A stretch of 64,000 nt of DNA from Limnanthes douglasii subsp. nivea (GCA_036936605.1 JAUPFV010000003.1:143996997-144060996), one strand, 5' to 3'; shown: positions 22,270 to 34,383, numbered from the stretch's first letter. Notes: generated from the letters alone by a model not told the origin. Numbers and translations are program-made.

Positions 22270-24685
22270 ATACATCCACCCAAGTTTGTTGATTATCAAA
22301 ACACCAGTACAAAATATTAAAACTCATTTTCACTATGCCGATTGATTGCAATACATATTTTATACCTGAAACACACAACAAACCTTGTATGTATACAAAT
22401 TTTTTGTTAAAGTCAACAATTGCGGTAATAAAACTGATAAAATTACCATCATGGTTGTGTTCCATAACGTAAAAAGATAACAGAATTTCTAAAAGATTTA
22501 CTACAACAACCAATTGCAATGTCCAATTCATACCAAGTAAAAAAAACCCAGACTCATAAACACAACAATTTACCAAAAGAAAACAATAACCAAGGTTCCA
22601 TACCTTATAATCACTATTAATTTCACCGAAGAAAATTGTACTTATATCCTTAATAGCTCCTTAATATTTTCTCAAGTAGTTATGTGAGGATAGTATCAAC
22701 TTTATACGCATCAAAAGTCAAAATTACCAAAACATTCATATTGAAGCTCGCAAGTTGAAAATAAATATAACCCATAACAAGATGTGACAAAATCTCACAC
22801 ACACGCATATATGTATTAAAAAACAATAACAAGTCAACCATTTTGAGTTACTATAAGCTTAAAAAATATTAATTATGACAACATCTTCAAAAGTTAAATA
22901 AAACTTAAAATCGAAAACATCTAAGAATGTAAAAGATGAGAAATCAAACCAACATAACACAATTAACTTTAAAGTACGAGATGTGAATTAAAAATGAAAT
23001 TTATGTTAATCACCGCGATATTATGACTAAAAAATAAGTTTCATAGCATTCTTATACATAGGAGATGTGCAAGTTCTGTCACAAAAAATAAATATGGAAA
23101 TATATGGAAATCAAGAGAGAAAAAGATATGAAATATCCTTAGTATTTAAAATGAGCCCTCTCTTTAACTTTAGTTTGGTGTTCTTTGGTTGATTCTAGGG
23201 TTCAAAACTTTAAATTTTAGAACATCAAAAGTATAAACAATTGAGAAAGATAGAGATTAACGAGTTAAATTGAGAGATAGAGAGTAAGACTAAGGTACAA
23301 ATAAAGTTTAGAAGAAAACGAGTGAGATTTTTTATTACTCGGTAGTCTAAAAAAGTGTAAATACTAGGTAGTACGGTAGAACTCGTATCCGGTTTGGTTC
23401 GACTCTTTGAGTTCCATATCCATATGCTCATTCCTAGTAATATTATCTCCGCATGTCATATATTTTTAGGATATTATGTTTTATTCAATTCATGTATAAT
23501 AACATAGCATAATATTTTTTTTGGCAATGACATCTATATAATTATTATTTATAATGCACAAATTCACCGTATCTACATTAAATGGTATGATTTAGATTAC
23601 TTTAATATATGATACAATCTACTTCTTCATTGGACACAATTTTTTTTATCTTTATATTTTATATTCTACCTAGTATTTCTTTAATGTCTAAACTTGTTTC
23701 AATAAAACCGTATCCATTATACTGAATCAAAATTAAATAATTTTTTTAAAATAAATTCGAAAAATTAACCTGATCTTATATCCTTTAAGATTCTGATTAA
23801 AAATAATATATAATATATAAATGAACGAAAGATTTGAACCAATACAAAATATATAAAAGCAAAATCATTGAAATTCAATTCACAGTTTTATATTCTTAAT
23901 ATGTAGTATTTTCTATGAAATAGACTTCGAAAAGATTAAACACTCCTATTTACTACCAATTAAATATATCTTTTTTGTCAGTATGCATGTTTCTGACTTG
24001 TGTGTGTGGAAATTTCTCAAAGAAAAAATTGGACGAGTTTTTCGAAGGCAACATGACCAATTCCGAACAGGAATTTCGTTTAATCTAATACTATATTGTA
24101 GTGGTTATGCAGTCACATCATTTCACCTAACCAGTAACCAAAATATTGAATATTGTTTACGTGATTAAGCAACCAAAATCTAGTTTCATTATCTCATTAT
24201 AATAACGCATAAATGTAACAAAGAAACCGTTACGACTAGTACTATAGTTATGTATTAAAACCAAATATAATGTATTTGGTGTAAAGAAAAGTATACCTAG
24301 ATGCAAACGATAATCAATAACCGTTCGAGTTTTTATATTTATTAAAAACTATTTGCAACACAAAAAAAGTTTGAAAATGACGTGAAAACGATAATCTTTT
24401 TTTTAAGTATTAATGTTCTTCTAGTTTTTTATTTATTTCGTGATTTTTTTTTTAAATCTTTCGTATCATAAATGCCGCAACACATTCATTGAGTATTGAA
24501 CCATTTTAGCACAAAGTAACGAATAAATCTACGATGAAATTATTTTACTTTATTTTAATTTTTTATTTTTTTTAATTTAAAATTGTTGTTGTTTGGTTTT
24601 GATGATTAGTAGTCTTTTTACGTAACAAAAAGTGCAATTAGTTACCTATAAACAAGTTGGGTATGTTTAAGGTTGTGGGTGGTTT
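22270..24685. other. Unassigned AT-rich DNA
   Basis: The minus ORF 22576-22259 (105 codons) overlaps the edge of the LACS relic but has no motif I recognise. Other ORFs are short and unsupported. No repeat structure was seen. Confidence 0.5.
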
Positions 24686-24689
24686 TTTT

Positions 24690-25035
24690 CTTTTTACCCA
24701 ACCAATTTGGATTTATTCACACACTGAAAATACAATTAGTTTCGAGATCAATTTTCTTCTTTTTGTATTTTAAACCTAAAAAAACTTTTACGCTACCAAT
24801 TTAGATTTATTTACGCACCCAAAATACAGTTAGTTTATAGACCCACTTTCGTTTTTGTATGTCAAACCTACAAAAAGTTTCACACATCCAATTTTTACTT
24901 ATTTACGTAGTTCCAAACCCACTTTCTTTCTTGTATTTAAAACCTAATTTTTTTACGCAATCAATTTGGACTTATTTACCCATTTAAAATACTGTTAATT
25001 TTCAGACCCACTTTATTTTTTGTAGTTTATAACAT
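24690..25035. repeat. Degenerate ~95 bp tandem repeat, four copies
   Basis: The CCAATTTGGATTTATT-type block recurs at about 24702, 24796, 24888 and 24961. In most units it is followed by AAAATAC-x-GTTA, AGACCCACTTT and TTGTATTT..AAACCTAAAAA. Spacing is 95, 92 and 73 bp, the third unit being shortened. Not coding. Confidence 0.7.
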
Positions 25036-25779
25036 AAAAACAATGTTAACATATGATCTCTATATATTCTTTAGACAACAAATATAAAAAAGTCAAAGAT
25101 TTATATTGTGAAGGTAAGAGCGTTGACTAAATCTATCATCAAAGTATCGACTAAATAAAGGTTCAATATAAAAATCGAAAGAAAACATTGACAAAATAAA
25201 TAAGTGGATGCATCAACAAAGTGGAGAAGCATTAGACATCGACAAAAGATAAAATAGTTGGTAATATGTTGTGAATAAAATACAAGGATAATGATTTGAT
25301 GGCAGCTGAAAGCATATTTAACTTGACAAGTGAGACCATAATCAAACTGACATTTCGACAAGTTCTAAGCTAGGTGGTTAATGTAAAATAAAAAATATTT
25401 ATCGTTTGTTAATTTATGTTTTAGCATAATATTGTATACACAAAAAGAAACGTAAAAGCAATTGAATTAAAGCAGACGAGAATGCAAATTGGCAGGGAGG
25501 ATGAAAGATCTCACCGTAAGTGAAGTCACTTCCCCTATCTTGCAAGCAAGTTCACCGATCTTGCTTTTTGTGTCAAGTACGTATAGGAACAACTTTAATC
25601 TCACATGATAGTATTTTCTTGTTGAATGTATGTTTTTATCTTTTTGCAAACGTGATGCGTATTTTATGCTGGAATACAAGGGGGCCTTAATGACCCCATT
25701 AGACAAAAATATATCTGTGATTATGTTTCACTAATAAATTAATATTATTTTCTTACTTGAAATTAAAGGTAGCACTGAA
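25036..25779. other. Unassigned AT-rich DNA
   Basis: Short minus ORFs at 25101-25361 and 25467-25706 have no recognised domain. Nothing else seen. Confidence 0.5.
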
Positions 25780-26960
25780 AATATAGAGTTGATCATGAGA
25801 TTGATGTTATCATGGTGGCATTATAGGACTAATCATGCTCACCATTACCTTGGTAAAATATGGATTGCTTGGAATCCTAGCGTCTTTAGAATTAACATTG
25901 AGCATGTCCCCCCCCCCCCCCCCCCCCCAAAAAGGGACTACACTCTTTCACTACATTATTAGAAACCAAAGCTTTAAGCTTATGACTATTTACGGACTGA
26001 ACTACCCCATTATGGTATGACATTACCCACATTTCCAGGGCTATACTGAATAACCCGAATTCTCATGGGTGATTTTAATGCCATACGGAACCGTCTTGAG
26101 CGTACTAGCTGTACTAATCGTTGGAATAACTTTATTAATGCTTTTAATGGCTGTCGCCATACTAGTGTGCTTTAAGACCTTAGATGAACTAGTTTCGAAT
26201 TCACTTGTGCTAATAAGAAGATTGACAACCCTATCTCCTCAAAGATTGATAAAGCACTTGTTAATTATTTGTGGGATGATGTTTCCCTAAATTATTTTTC
26301 CCATTTCGATCTCCCCCATACGTCAAACTATACCCCCATTACCTAATACCTCACCATTACCTTTCTCCTTAATAACAAACCTTTAATATATTTCAGCATG
26401 TGGAAACATCATCCTAGTTTTTCAAACACTGTACCCGATAGCTGGAATGCTCTATGTGCGGGTAATCGGATGTCCATCATTCCCAATAAACTTTGGTGAT
26501 TGGAACTCCAAGTACTTTCATAATATCATTAAAGCTAAAAGTGCAAGAAAAAAAAATCATTGCCATCAACAATGCTGTTGGGACCACGTGCACAAATCCA
26601 AAGGATATTTCCAACACATTTTAAAACCATTTCTCGAACCTCTTAGGCTCGACTAATCCATTTAACTACCCGGGCCTTGATATAATTTGGTCAATTTTCA
26701 CTCAAAATTATCCACATTTATAAAAATAATATGATCAAGCTAGTCACTAACGATGATATAGAAAATGCCCTTTTTATATTAATAACAACACATCTCATGA
26801 CCCTGATGGCTTAGTGCCAGGTTTTTCAAGTCTTATTGGACCACCATCCGAACGGATTTCTGTAAGGCGGTCAACCATTTCTTCCGTCATGGGAAGATGG
26901 ATCCAATTTAGAATAAAACCCTAATTGCCTTCATGGATTTACCAATATGTCTGATACAAC
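25780..26960 (+). pseudogene. LINE fragment: endonuclease to start of RT
   Basis: Plus-strand reading across frames gives HHYLGKIWIAWNPSVF (25820-25890), ILMGDFNAIRNRLERTSCTN (26060-26120), KIDKALVNYLWDDVSLNYFS (26240-26300), YFSMWKHHP (26391-26417) and then DPDGLVPGFFKSYWTTI (26802-26852). These are the APE-type endonuclease blocks of plant L1 LINEs, the endonuclease-RT linker and the first RT block (PGPDG). It is broken by frameshifts and a C homopolymer, and ends before the YADD box. Confidence 0.75.
25908..25928. repeat. Run of 21 cytosines
   Basis: Uninterrupted C homopolymer inside the LINE endonuclease relic. It is the only such tract in an otherwise AT-rich window. Confidence 0.95.
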
Positions 26961-27550
26961 TTATTTACCTCTTTGGCATTATAATATCTTTAATTAAAAA
27001 ACAAAAGAATAACATGCGTATAACAAATATGAGAAACATGTATTTAAAATTTAAGAAATTTTAAAGAATGACCTCTTTAGTTTAATAAAAAATCATCTTC
27101 TTGAAAAAACTCTCTAAGGCTAAAATGAAAAGAAAAAGAAAGATTGAATTTCTTAGTCTTGCGCCACTTGTCGATTTGAAGAATCCATATTGATTGCACT
27201 CTACATTCAAGGAATAGCAACAATTATTAATATATTTTGAAATCATCATTATGGCGTGATTGTGGGAACCACCATTCTGACGAGAACTATAAAATAACTC
27301 CAGGATAAGCGACTATAAACTTTTTCTATATCTACTTTGGTAATGAAATGTCCACATTTAATATTCTTATCGAAATTATGTGTCATTTCATGTGATAGTG
27401 TACTCGTGAATCTATCTATCTTTGATTATCGAATTGTTCTTTTTTTAATAACATTAGGAAGAAAAAAGGACAACATGTCAATTAGAATTTTAAAAATAAT
27501 ATAATATAAAAAGTTGCACAAGCTTGTTGGGCACATAATTTTTAAAGAAG
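26961..27550. other. Spacer between two convergent LINE relics
   Basis: AT-rich with no feature recognised. Confidence 0.5.
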
Positions 27551-27554
27551 ATAA

Positions 27555-28960
27555 TTATTGTTTCTTGGGAATTAATATGAGACGTGATGATGTATAGATT
27601 TTAGGAAAAATAGATACAAAAAACTTCCGAAAACGTAGGCACAATATTAATCCCAACCTCGGACCAACAATTATGAAAGAAAAAAAATCGTTAAACTTAT
27701 TAGGAATGGGAGAACTCGATGTATTCATATTTTTAATCATTTCACAAACTCTATATGTTATTAGTATCTTAATGAAAGAAATGGTATCTTAATAAGAAGT
27801 ATAAGCCATATAACGCGTAAAATCATTTATTTCCTAAATGTTACTATGAACATTAGAATTAATTAAAAATTCATAATAAAATTAACTCTTTCATGACACA
27901 AATCATAACTCCATCAACATAGGATTTAAGTGATGATTTCTTAAGGACTCTAGCTTTAAAATAAACATAAAAAAGGTTTAGAATTCTTATGACTATTGTC
28001 CAACCACATTATCTGCAATTTATCTCTAAAACTAGCTTATTCCCTTTTAAGAAGAGTTGTATGTAACTTCCAACAATAATAAGGATAAACAGCTTCCATA
28101 TCATCCAACACAACATTATTTTCCTCTACAAGTTTTAGTTTGCAAGTCAACCTTTTTCATTTGTTTGAAAACATGCGTAAACATATCCCAATTCTAATCT
28201 TTCAGACATTTTCGAAGTATTTTGAGTTTGACTTGCAATAAAAAAATGAGAGACACGAAACAAGGTTGATCTTGATAATTTTTAACCATATACATTAGTG
28301 ATGCATATTAAATCCATAAGGACATAAAGATGAACTAAGATTTTTCCTAATAATATGAGTGCGTTAAACCAACAAAGAAGTATGGTCGTATTGGTTTCTA
28401 GACACGGTGAGATAACTGAATGTTAGGCATTTGTAGCAAGCTAGATATGACTGGAACAAAAACTCTATTAACTTTAAAATAAGTCTGAGCCTTCACGAAA
28501 TAATTACTACGCATATAACTTGTTGGCCTGTCAAACCAACATAACCAAACAACTTTGTATTAGAAATTCAAAAAAATCACCAACCTCACCAATTGAAATT
28601 CTACATTTTCATTATTTTCTCTTTGGCTTTAGAAAAAACATGGAATTATCCCCAATCAACCAAGATAACACAAAATGACCTCCAGTATGCGAAAGCTCAT
28701 GCTACTAAAGTTTCCTCAAATCTCTATATGACATAAAAAAACTAGCCAAAAATGATTTCCATGTCATGCCTATTAAACATCTGATATGCTACGAAGAAAC
28801 AATATATATTGATAACTTTGAATAGAACTACAATCTAGTATAAATTATAAAGTTTCTTGATACGTTTCAAGTATGAAATTTTATTTTTAGCTTTGATCCC
28901 ACTAACATTCCAAATAATTGAAATAATCATTAAAACTTGAATGAATATAGGTGGTCAGCT
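27555..28960 (-). pseudogene. LINE fragment: endonuclease to start of RT
   Basis: On the minus strand, near 28935-28830, the endonuclease start WNVSGIKAKNKISYLKRIKK is readable (the WN-x-RG-x-x block). At 27740-27555 the frame SSSPIPNKFNDFF...IVG...LILIPKK matches the first RT block of plant LINEs (SSPGPDGFNGFFF...LIPK). The stretch between matches endonuclease and linker only weakly. It runs tail-to-tail with the LINE fragment at 25.8-27.0 kb, and both stop in early RT. Confidence 0.65.
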
Positions 28961-30124
28961 AGGGAAGCAAATTAAAACTTGATAAACTAAGATCATAAAA
29001 TGTTCGAACATAAATACTTACTATCGAGCTTCTTTCCAAAGTCTATATTACACCTATAGAAATGAATTTTACAATTCAAACATAATTGGTAAGGGTATTA
29101 ATATCATTAAAATAAAAAACAATAATCTTAGAAGTATATATTTCCTCATCCACAACAAGATCATAAAATTGGTTAGTTTTTATGTTATCATTCGAAAACC
29201 TATTATGTACATACAGAGGAGGAAGCATATAATATTTAAACAATCATTCAGTTTCAAGTATATTTCCTCCTCATAATACAAAAACTCGCCATTCATGAAG
29301 AGACAATCATAATAACATAAAAGCAAATCAATTTTGGAAACTCTAATCTCATGAAATTCCTTAGATCTCAAAATCCTCGGAGTAGATAATTTCTTAAGGC
29401 TACAATCTTAATTTCAAAAAGAACAGTTCAAAAGAGGTAACAATTTAGTGTAAATCTATCTGTTTAACAATTGAAATATTAAAAACATTAGAAATGAGTA
29501 CCACATAATTGGTAGATGTTCTTCACAATGGTTGCGCTGAGATATGAGGTTGAACAAACGACGAAAAGAGAGAGGGAAGAATACCAAAACAAAGAATAGA
29601 TAATCTCTAATCCTAGGCCGGAGTATAAGAGACTTTAGAGAAAACTCAAATTATTCTAAAGAGTATGACAGCAAAAATAGGGTTTGAGAGCTTTCTATAA
29701 AAGTACTTACCTTACGCAAAAATTACAGCTTCTTCCTCACAAAATAAAATAAAGCCCAACCCAATTTCAAAGCGATTGGAGATGGTTAAGTATTTTAATT
29801 AAATCCAATAAAAATAGAAAAATACATAAAATTCACTAAAACAACAAAAAAAGGCCTCAACGATGGAATTTTAGGCTTGAAATTCATCACGAGGCCATGC
29901 TTTCGAAAATCGTTGGGCTTTTTTATGCCTGTGATTTGAGTGATCATAACGCCTAATTTGGATAACCGAACCCCAGATAAAGCCTATTTTCGTTTGTCCA
30001 AAATGGCCATATAGCCATGAGCTTGTGCAACTACATCACACAACTTATTAAGAAGAAGGTTATGTACTTTCTAATTATTATCAATCGTTTCACCACCTGT
30101 ATGGGCTCATTAGAAGTTAGGCTA
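28961..30124. other. Unassigned DNA left of the Mutator-like element
   Basis: No gene recognised. A purine-rich stretch lies at 29550-29640, and a short inverted pair (GCCTCAACGAT and ATCGTTGGGC) at about 29852 and 29911. Confidence 0.4.
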
Positions 30125-30196
30125 GGCTAATTCAAGACCCGTTTTTCTTACAACGAGGCCCGGTTATAGTGAGACCTGTTTTGGCTATAACGAGAC
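30125..30196 (+). repeat. Left terminal inverted repeat and GAGAC motifs
   Basis: Contains GGCTAATTCAAGA (30125-30137), TTATAGTGAGACC (30164-30176) and TATAACGAGAC (30186-30196). The first two pair with the right end. The spacing between them is 12 bp longer than on the right. Confidence 0.65.
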
Positions 30197-30610
30197 TGCT
30201 CTTATTTACAAAATTGTCATCCATATATACTAAAACTCCCAAATTTACCATTTTCTCTCTTCCAAAAGCCTAATTCTCTCTAAACCCACGATTGCAAAAC
30301 TCAAGATTTTTCAAATCTAACATAAAAGACTTGTTAAGGTATTTATTCTCTACACCATGGTGTTTTTCTAAAAATTCTCATATTTATTTTTAGTGATATT
30401 TAGACTTTAGTTTTCGGATAGAAAAATCGATTTTTCCTGTACTAGTAGTTGTTTTTTTATGTTTGAATACATGTATATGTTTAGTTAGACCATGAGCTTC
30501 ATTTTGGCATGCTATTTGATAGATTTGGGGTAGTGTATGATAGTTTTAGGTTTTTTGGGTTTTTTTTCTATTTGTGGTATTTCCAAACACAGTTTCATGA
30601 TTAGAAATAC

Positions 30611-30789
30611 CGGATGAACGCAAGAACATGCGTGCATCCGTTATTTCTAAGCACGAAATCGTGCCAAGAAATACCCAATTTACGAAACGTGGATTGTGGC
30701 AATCCACGCACAAATGCATGCCAGGGTTTTCCCGATACATGGTACGTGGATTGGTCTGATCCATGGGCGTGGATTATGCCTAATCCACG
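30611..30789. repeat. Left subterminal hairpin array
   Basis: Four hairpins in 180 bp. CGGATGAACGCA pairs with TGCGTGCATCCG (one mismatch) across loop AGAACA (30611-30640). GCACGA-AA-TCGTGC lies at about 30651-30664. CGTGGATTG pairs with CAATCCACG (30688-30708). CGTGGATTA pairs with TAATCCACG (30768-30789). The last two units are also direct repeats (...CACGCAC.AAT.CATGCCAGG). The ORFs over it (for example 30614-30871) result from the repeats. Confidence 0.85.
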
Positions 30790-31016
30790 CACGAATTCAT
30801 GCCAGGATCAACATAATCCTTGCGATTGCATGCGTGGATCACATTGTTTCAATTTTGTAACCCCTACTTAAGTCCATTCGATCTTGTTGCGTGTTACGAT
30901 GCATTTGTTATCTTTCATCGATGATTTAACATATGTTTTTAGTTATTTACAATCCGTTTTAATAAATTTAGATTGTTTTACAAAAATATTAATTAACGTG
31001 CTTGCGTGATTGTAGG

Positions 31017-33197
31017 ATGCCTCCACGCTGCTGCTCTCTTGATATGTTGGAGCCATATACCGCCAATGAGAATTACGAGACGTTAGTAGGAGAGACATCT
31101 AGGAGCACACGACACCGTACGCGATGGGACATGGCCGTCACCCCTGTTCCTCGTCGTCGCACTACGGACCAGCGATTCTGTCGATATAATCGACGCGTGA
31201 TTGACATATACTCAACGTTTCACTCGTACAAAGAAAACGAGGCTTACAACATCTTCAAGAACGATATAAGTTTTTTAGTATTTATTTAGTTGTTAAAGTT
31301 ATAATTGTGTGCTGCAATGTAGTTTATGTGATAGTTATAGGTTTAGGTTTAAAACATTGTTGAAAATATTAGCTATTGCGGTTTCTGTTTAATGTATTTG
31401 TTTAGGTTTGAATGCATTGGTTTAGTTTATAATGGTTTGGTATTGGTTAATGAATTATGTTATATTTGTTATTGAATTTATTCATTTAGGTTTAATCCAA
31501 TGGTTTACGCTACGATGCATTGGTTTAGGTTATAATGGATTGTTTATTGGTTTATGTAAAGTGTAATATAAGAGTTTTAGTTTATATTGCATATATGTTT
31601 ATATTGTATTTTTTTATGCAGGAGAGGGTAAATATGCGGTGCTACACTATGTACCAAACACACCGTGGTTGAGATCTGAAAGAACGACAGACACGCATTC
31701 GTGATGAGGTGATGGGCACATGTTTTGGACCCATCGTTGACGCTCTTGCTCGATGGGCTACAAACGTCCATTTGATAGAGGCTTTTTAGATAGATGACAT
31801 CTGAAGACAAATACGTTCCACTTCTCTTTTAGGGAGATGACTGTTACACTTGACGATGTCTATATCATCACGAGTCTACCAGTTGTTGGGGTGAACTACG
31901 AGACGTACAAGTATCCTAGTGTCGACGCGAAGAATGCGGCATACGCTTGCCTGCTTGGGTGCACTGTTCAGGACTTGGTGATCGAATTGGACGAAAACAA
32001 AGGTGGCGGCAGGAGGCACATGTACCTTGCATGGCTAAAGAGGAAAGTTTTCACGCATGAGTATAATGACAATGCGATTACTGGTGTTGATGTTCGCCGA
32101 GCTACTAAAGCTTATTTGTTGCACTTGTTTGGTTGTACCCTACTAGCCAACAAGTCGAGAAATAACATAAGCCTTGACTACTTACATTTTATAGATGATT
32201 ATAGTGGGTCGGGAAGGTACAGTTAGGGACAGATGATACTAGCTCAGCTATACTTCTAACTTGGCAGAGGTTGCCTATACACCACTTCCGGTATGTCTGA
32301 ATTTCTAGGCTTGTTAGAGATCTGGATTTACGCCCATTTGGTCATATTTTCTCCTGTGCAAAACCCCAGATTCAGTATCGCACAACCTACAATGTGCAAG
32401 TATGCCCCTCTATCGTTTCGAAAAATCCAACAGGCTCAAAACCGTGTTCGAGATTACCTAGCTACCTTCACCGAGCACGATGTAAGTTATAATTATGTTT
32501 TTTTTTTAATTTCTGTAATAATTTAATTTACTCTCCTTTGCTAACGTTAAAACCTTTGTTCATATTTTGTAGGTGTCTTTCATGCCTTATATGGACGTAC
32601 GAAATGCTCGTGGTCATTCTGATGTAGCTTCGATCGATGCGACATTGAAGTTGTTAGACATTGTCAAAGCGTATTATCCACTACGAGTGCCTAGACAGTT
32701 CGGTCACATCCAGTAGCTAATATTTTGCGATACTCGATAGAATATATTGATTGTTTTATATATAGAGTTGTGGACTAATAGTTTCATTACAAGTACTTGG
32801 TGCACTACATCATGTTCTTACAGGTTTTAGTAGGGTTCGTCGTGTGAACACTATTAAGAACTGGAATGCATTCACTTTGGATAACTGGGAGTCCCACATT
32901 ATTCACCATAGTCTGCAAGGTGGAGAGTATGTTACGGGTCAGGAGGATGGTACGACATTGATCAACTCCGCATGGGTTTTGAAAAACATGTGGTTCGTCA
33001 TTACCGATCTTGATTCGCACCGCAACGATGCACAAGTAGGGGTGAACCCCTCCGCATCCACCCATGCCACCAGACTGTACAATTTGACGGGTCACCTACT
33101 CGAGTTACATGCCTTTGAGCAGACCCATATTGGCATTAGTTTGGAGGATCTTCGTGTACCCTTGGACGAATGCTATCGTCTTGCTCGCGATGCTTAG
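31017..33197 (+). pseudogene. Plant mobile domain (PMD / MAIN-like) gene relic
   Basis: A probable first coding exon starts at ATG 31017, just after a splice-acceptor-like TTGTAG, and ends near 31270. Later segments at about 31621-32482, 32573-32715 and 32844-33197 are separated by intron-like DNA (donor GTAAGT at 32481, acceptor TTTGTAG before 32573). The segment from 31834 reads GEMTVTLDDVYIITSLPVVG, the PMD signature (GEMT-x-TL-x-DV...L-LP-x-x-G). Then come a GCLLGC-like stretch, YLLHLFGCTLLANKS (32110-32154), LLEIWIYAH and MPYMDV...YYPLRVPRQFG. PMD proteins in plants are either silencing factors (MAIN, MAIL1) or parts of transposons. Several in-frame stops (32223, 32257, inside 31660-31810) make this a pseudogene. 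The last ORF, 32844-33197, is open for 117 codons. Confidence 0.75.
31290..31620. other. Intron-like spacer with GGTTTAGGTTATAATGG-type repeats
   Basis: GCATTGGTTTAG and TATAATGGTTTGG-like words recur between 31400 and 31550. It lies between two coding blocks of the PMD relic and ends in TTTTTTATGCAG, a good splice acceptor. Confidence 0.5.
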
Positions 33198-33590
33198 GTT
33201 TTATTATATTTTGTTGTATTAGTGGACAATTTTCGACAATTTTCGATACGTTCATGTATTGTAAGACTACTTTTAATTATATGTTATGGTATTGTTACAC
33301 TTTGATTATGTTACTTTATTTGCGTACCCTACTAGAAATTTTTCCATATTTCATTTTTTTGTTCTCGAGTTCCAAGATCGAATCTTAGAGAGCCAATATT
33401 ATACTATAAGCATTTAACTCTATTGTTGGAAAAAAAAAATTCTTCGAAATTTAGGTCTAAAAACAACTTCAAAGTAGCATTAAACCGGGAAAAAAGTACA
33501 CCATAAATCATAAAAAAACATTGACGGAAACTCATAGTACTAATATAATAACTAAGAGAATTATTTTCAATAACTCCTAGTAAATGAAGT

Positions 33591-33986
33591 TTATCTATCA
33601 GGCCAGTTCCATTTCATCAACTTCCTTTCTTCTTTTGCATTTCGGTAGTCCTCCGCAACAACACGCATTTCCTCTTCCTTGATGGTAACAATTTTGGAAT
33701 GGACATGATCTAGTTGAGCCTCCGTTATAGTATCCATGAGTTGACAGGTGAACAGGTTAAACACAACATGAAGTTCCAAGTCGTTGAGGTCGGAAACCAA
33801 ATGTACACGAAATTTCTTTATAACGTACCACCGAGCTTTAACCTCATGCAGACGCCTTGAAATATTAGGAGGCTGCACCCCATCTCGGCCGTATAGGAAA
33901 TCCATCTGACATAACATTTCCTCCCAGTATGCTTTTTTCCATTTTTGCGTGTACATTTTACCAACTTCGACAGATGCTTTCATCAA
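33591..33986 (-). CDS. Small ORF A of the Mutator-like element (131 codons)
   Basis: I do not recognise a named family. The predicted protein is charged, with YWEEMLCQMDFLYGRDG (residues 20-36) and then SRRLHEVKARWYVIKKF, followed by an acidic/basic helical tail (EEEMRVVAEDYRNAKEERK). It is homologous to small ORF B, which has FFERVLCMMYFNYGRLG and SRDEIKHRYLFVKP at the same positions. The open frame is clean. Similarity to ORF B continues upstream of the first ATG across one stop codon (about 33996-34003), so the original start may have been lost. It points toward the PMD relic and away from the central motif. It could be an accessory transposition protein analogous in position to mudrB; this is inference only. 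Confidence 0.55.
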   Translation of the reverse strand: MMKASVEVGKMYTQKWKKAYWEEMLCQMDFLYGRDGVQPPNISRRLHEVKARWYVIKKFRVHLVSDLNDLELHVVFNLFTCQLMDTITEAQLDHVHSKIVTIKEEEMRVVAEDYRNAKEERKLMKWNWPDR

Positions 33987-34176
33987 ATATTAATCTTCCA
34001 ACTCAGTCCAAATATACATATTTTTCGTAATTATTTTTAGTTTATCTGTTAATGCGTCCCGCCAAGTAGACCAATCGATAAACGACACTTATAAGATAAG
34101 GATAACGCAATCCAAGTTGACCAATAATTTTGTGACACCTAATACTTACTAAAGTACACACATCTCGCTAAGAATT

Positions 34177-34240
34177 ATTAGGGGTCTCATTATAGCGTAA
34201 GTTCCATTATTAGGGGTCTTAGTATAACGAGACCTAATAT
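34177..34240. repeat. Central copies of the element's terminal motif
   Basis: Two tandem units, ATTATTAGGGGTCTC... and ATTATTAGGGGTCTT..., 30 bp apart. They contain GGTCTCATTATAG (34183-34195, the inverse of the end motif TTATAGTGAGACC) and TATAACGAGACC (34223-34234, direct, as at 30186). The block ATTAGG...AGACCTAAT is an imperfect palindrome. It lies exactly between the two divergent small ORFs. Confidence 0.7.
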
Positions 34241-34302
34241 CAACTCCCTCCAAATGAGACTATTGCCAAAATAAAAAAATCCCGCCTGAATTGGCAACTG
34301 GC

Positions 34303-34310
34303 TATAAAAG
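34303..34310 (+). promoter_or_regulatory. TATA box for small ORF B
   Basis: TATAAAAG, 74 bp before the ORF B start codon, in a well-formed context (GGCTATAAAAGGACATG). Confidence 0.5.
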
Positions 34311-34383
34311 GACATGTAATATCATGCAACATGACAACCATCAAACATTAAAAAACCAAAAAAAAACATAAAAACATTTACAG

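Noticed and set aside
22259..22576. 105-codon minus ORF as an upstream LACS exon
   Set aside because: Its sequence does not match LACS blocks. Only the last ~40 bp region (KEAPPLADL, another frame) fits.
30614..30871. 85-codon ORF with repeated cysteines that might be a secreted peptide
   Set aside because: It lies on the palindromic subterminal array. The repeats alone create the open frame, which is matched by open frames on the other strand.
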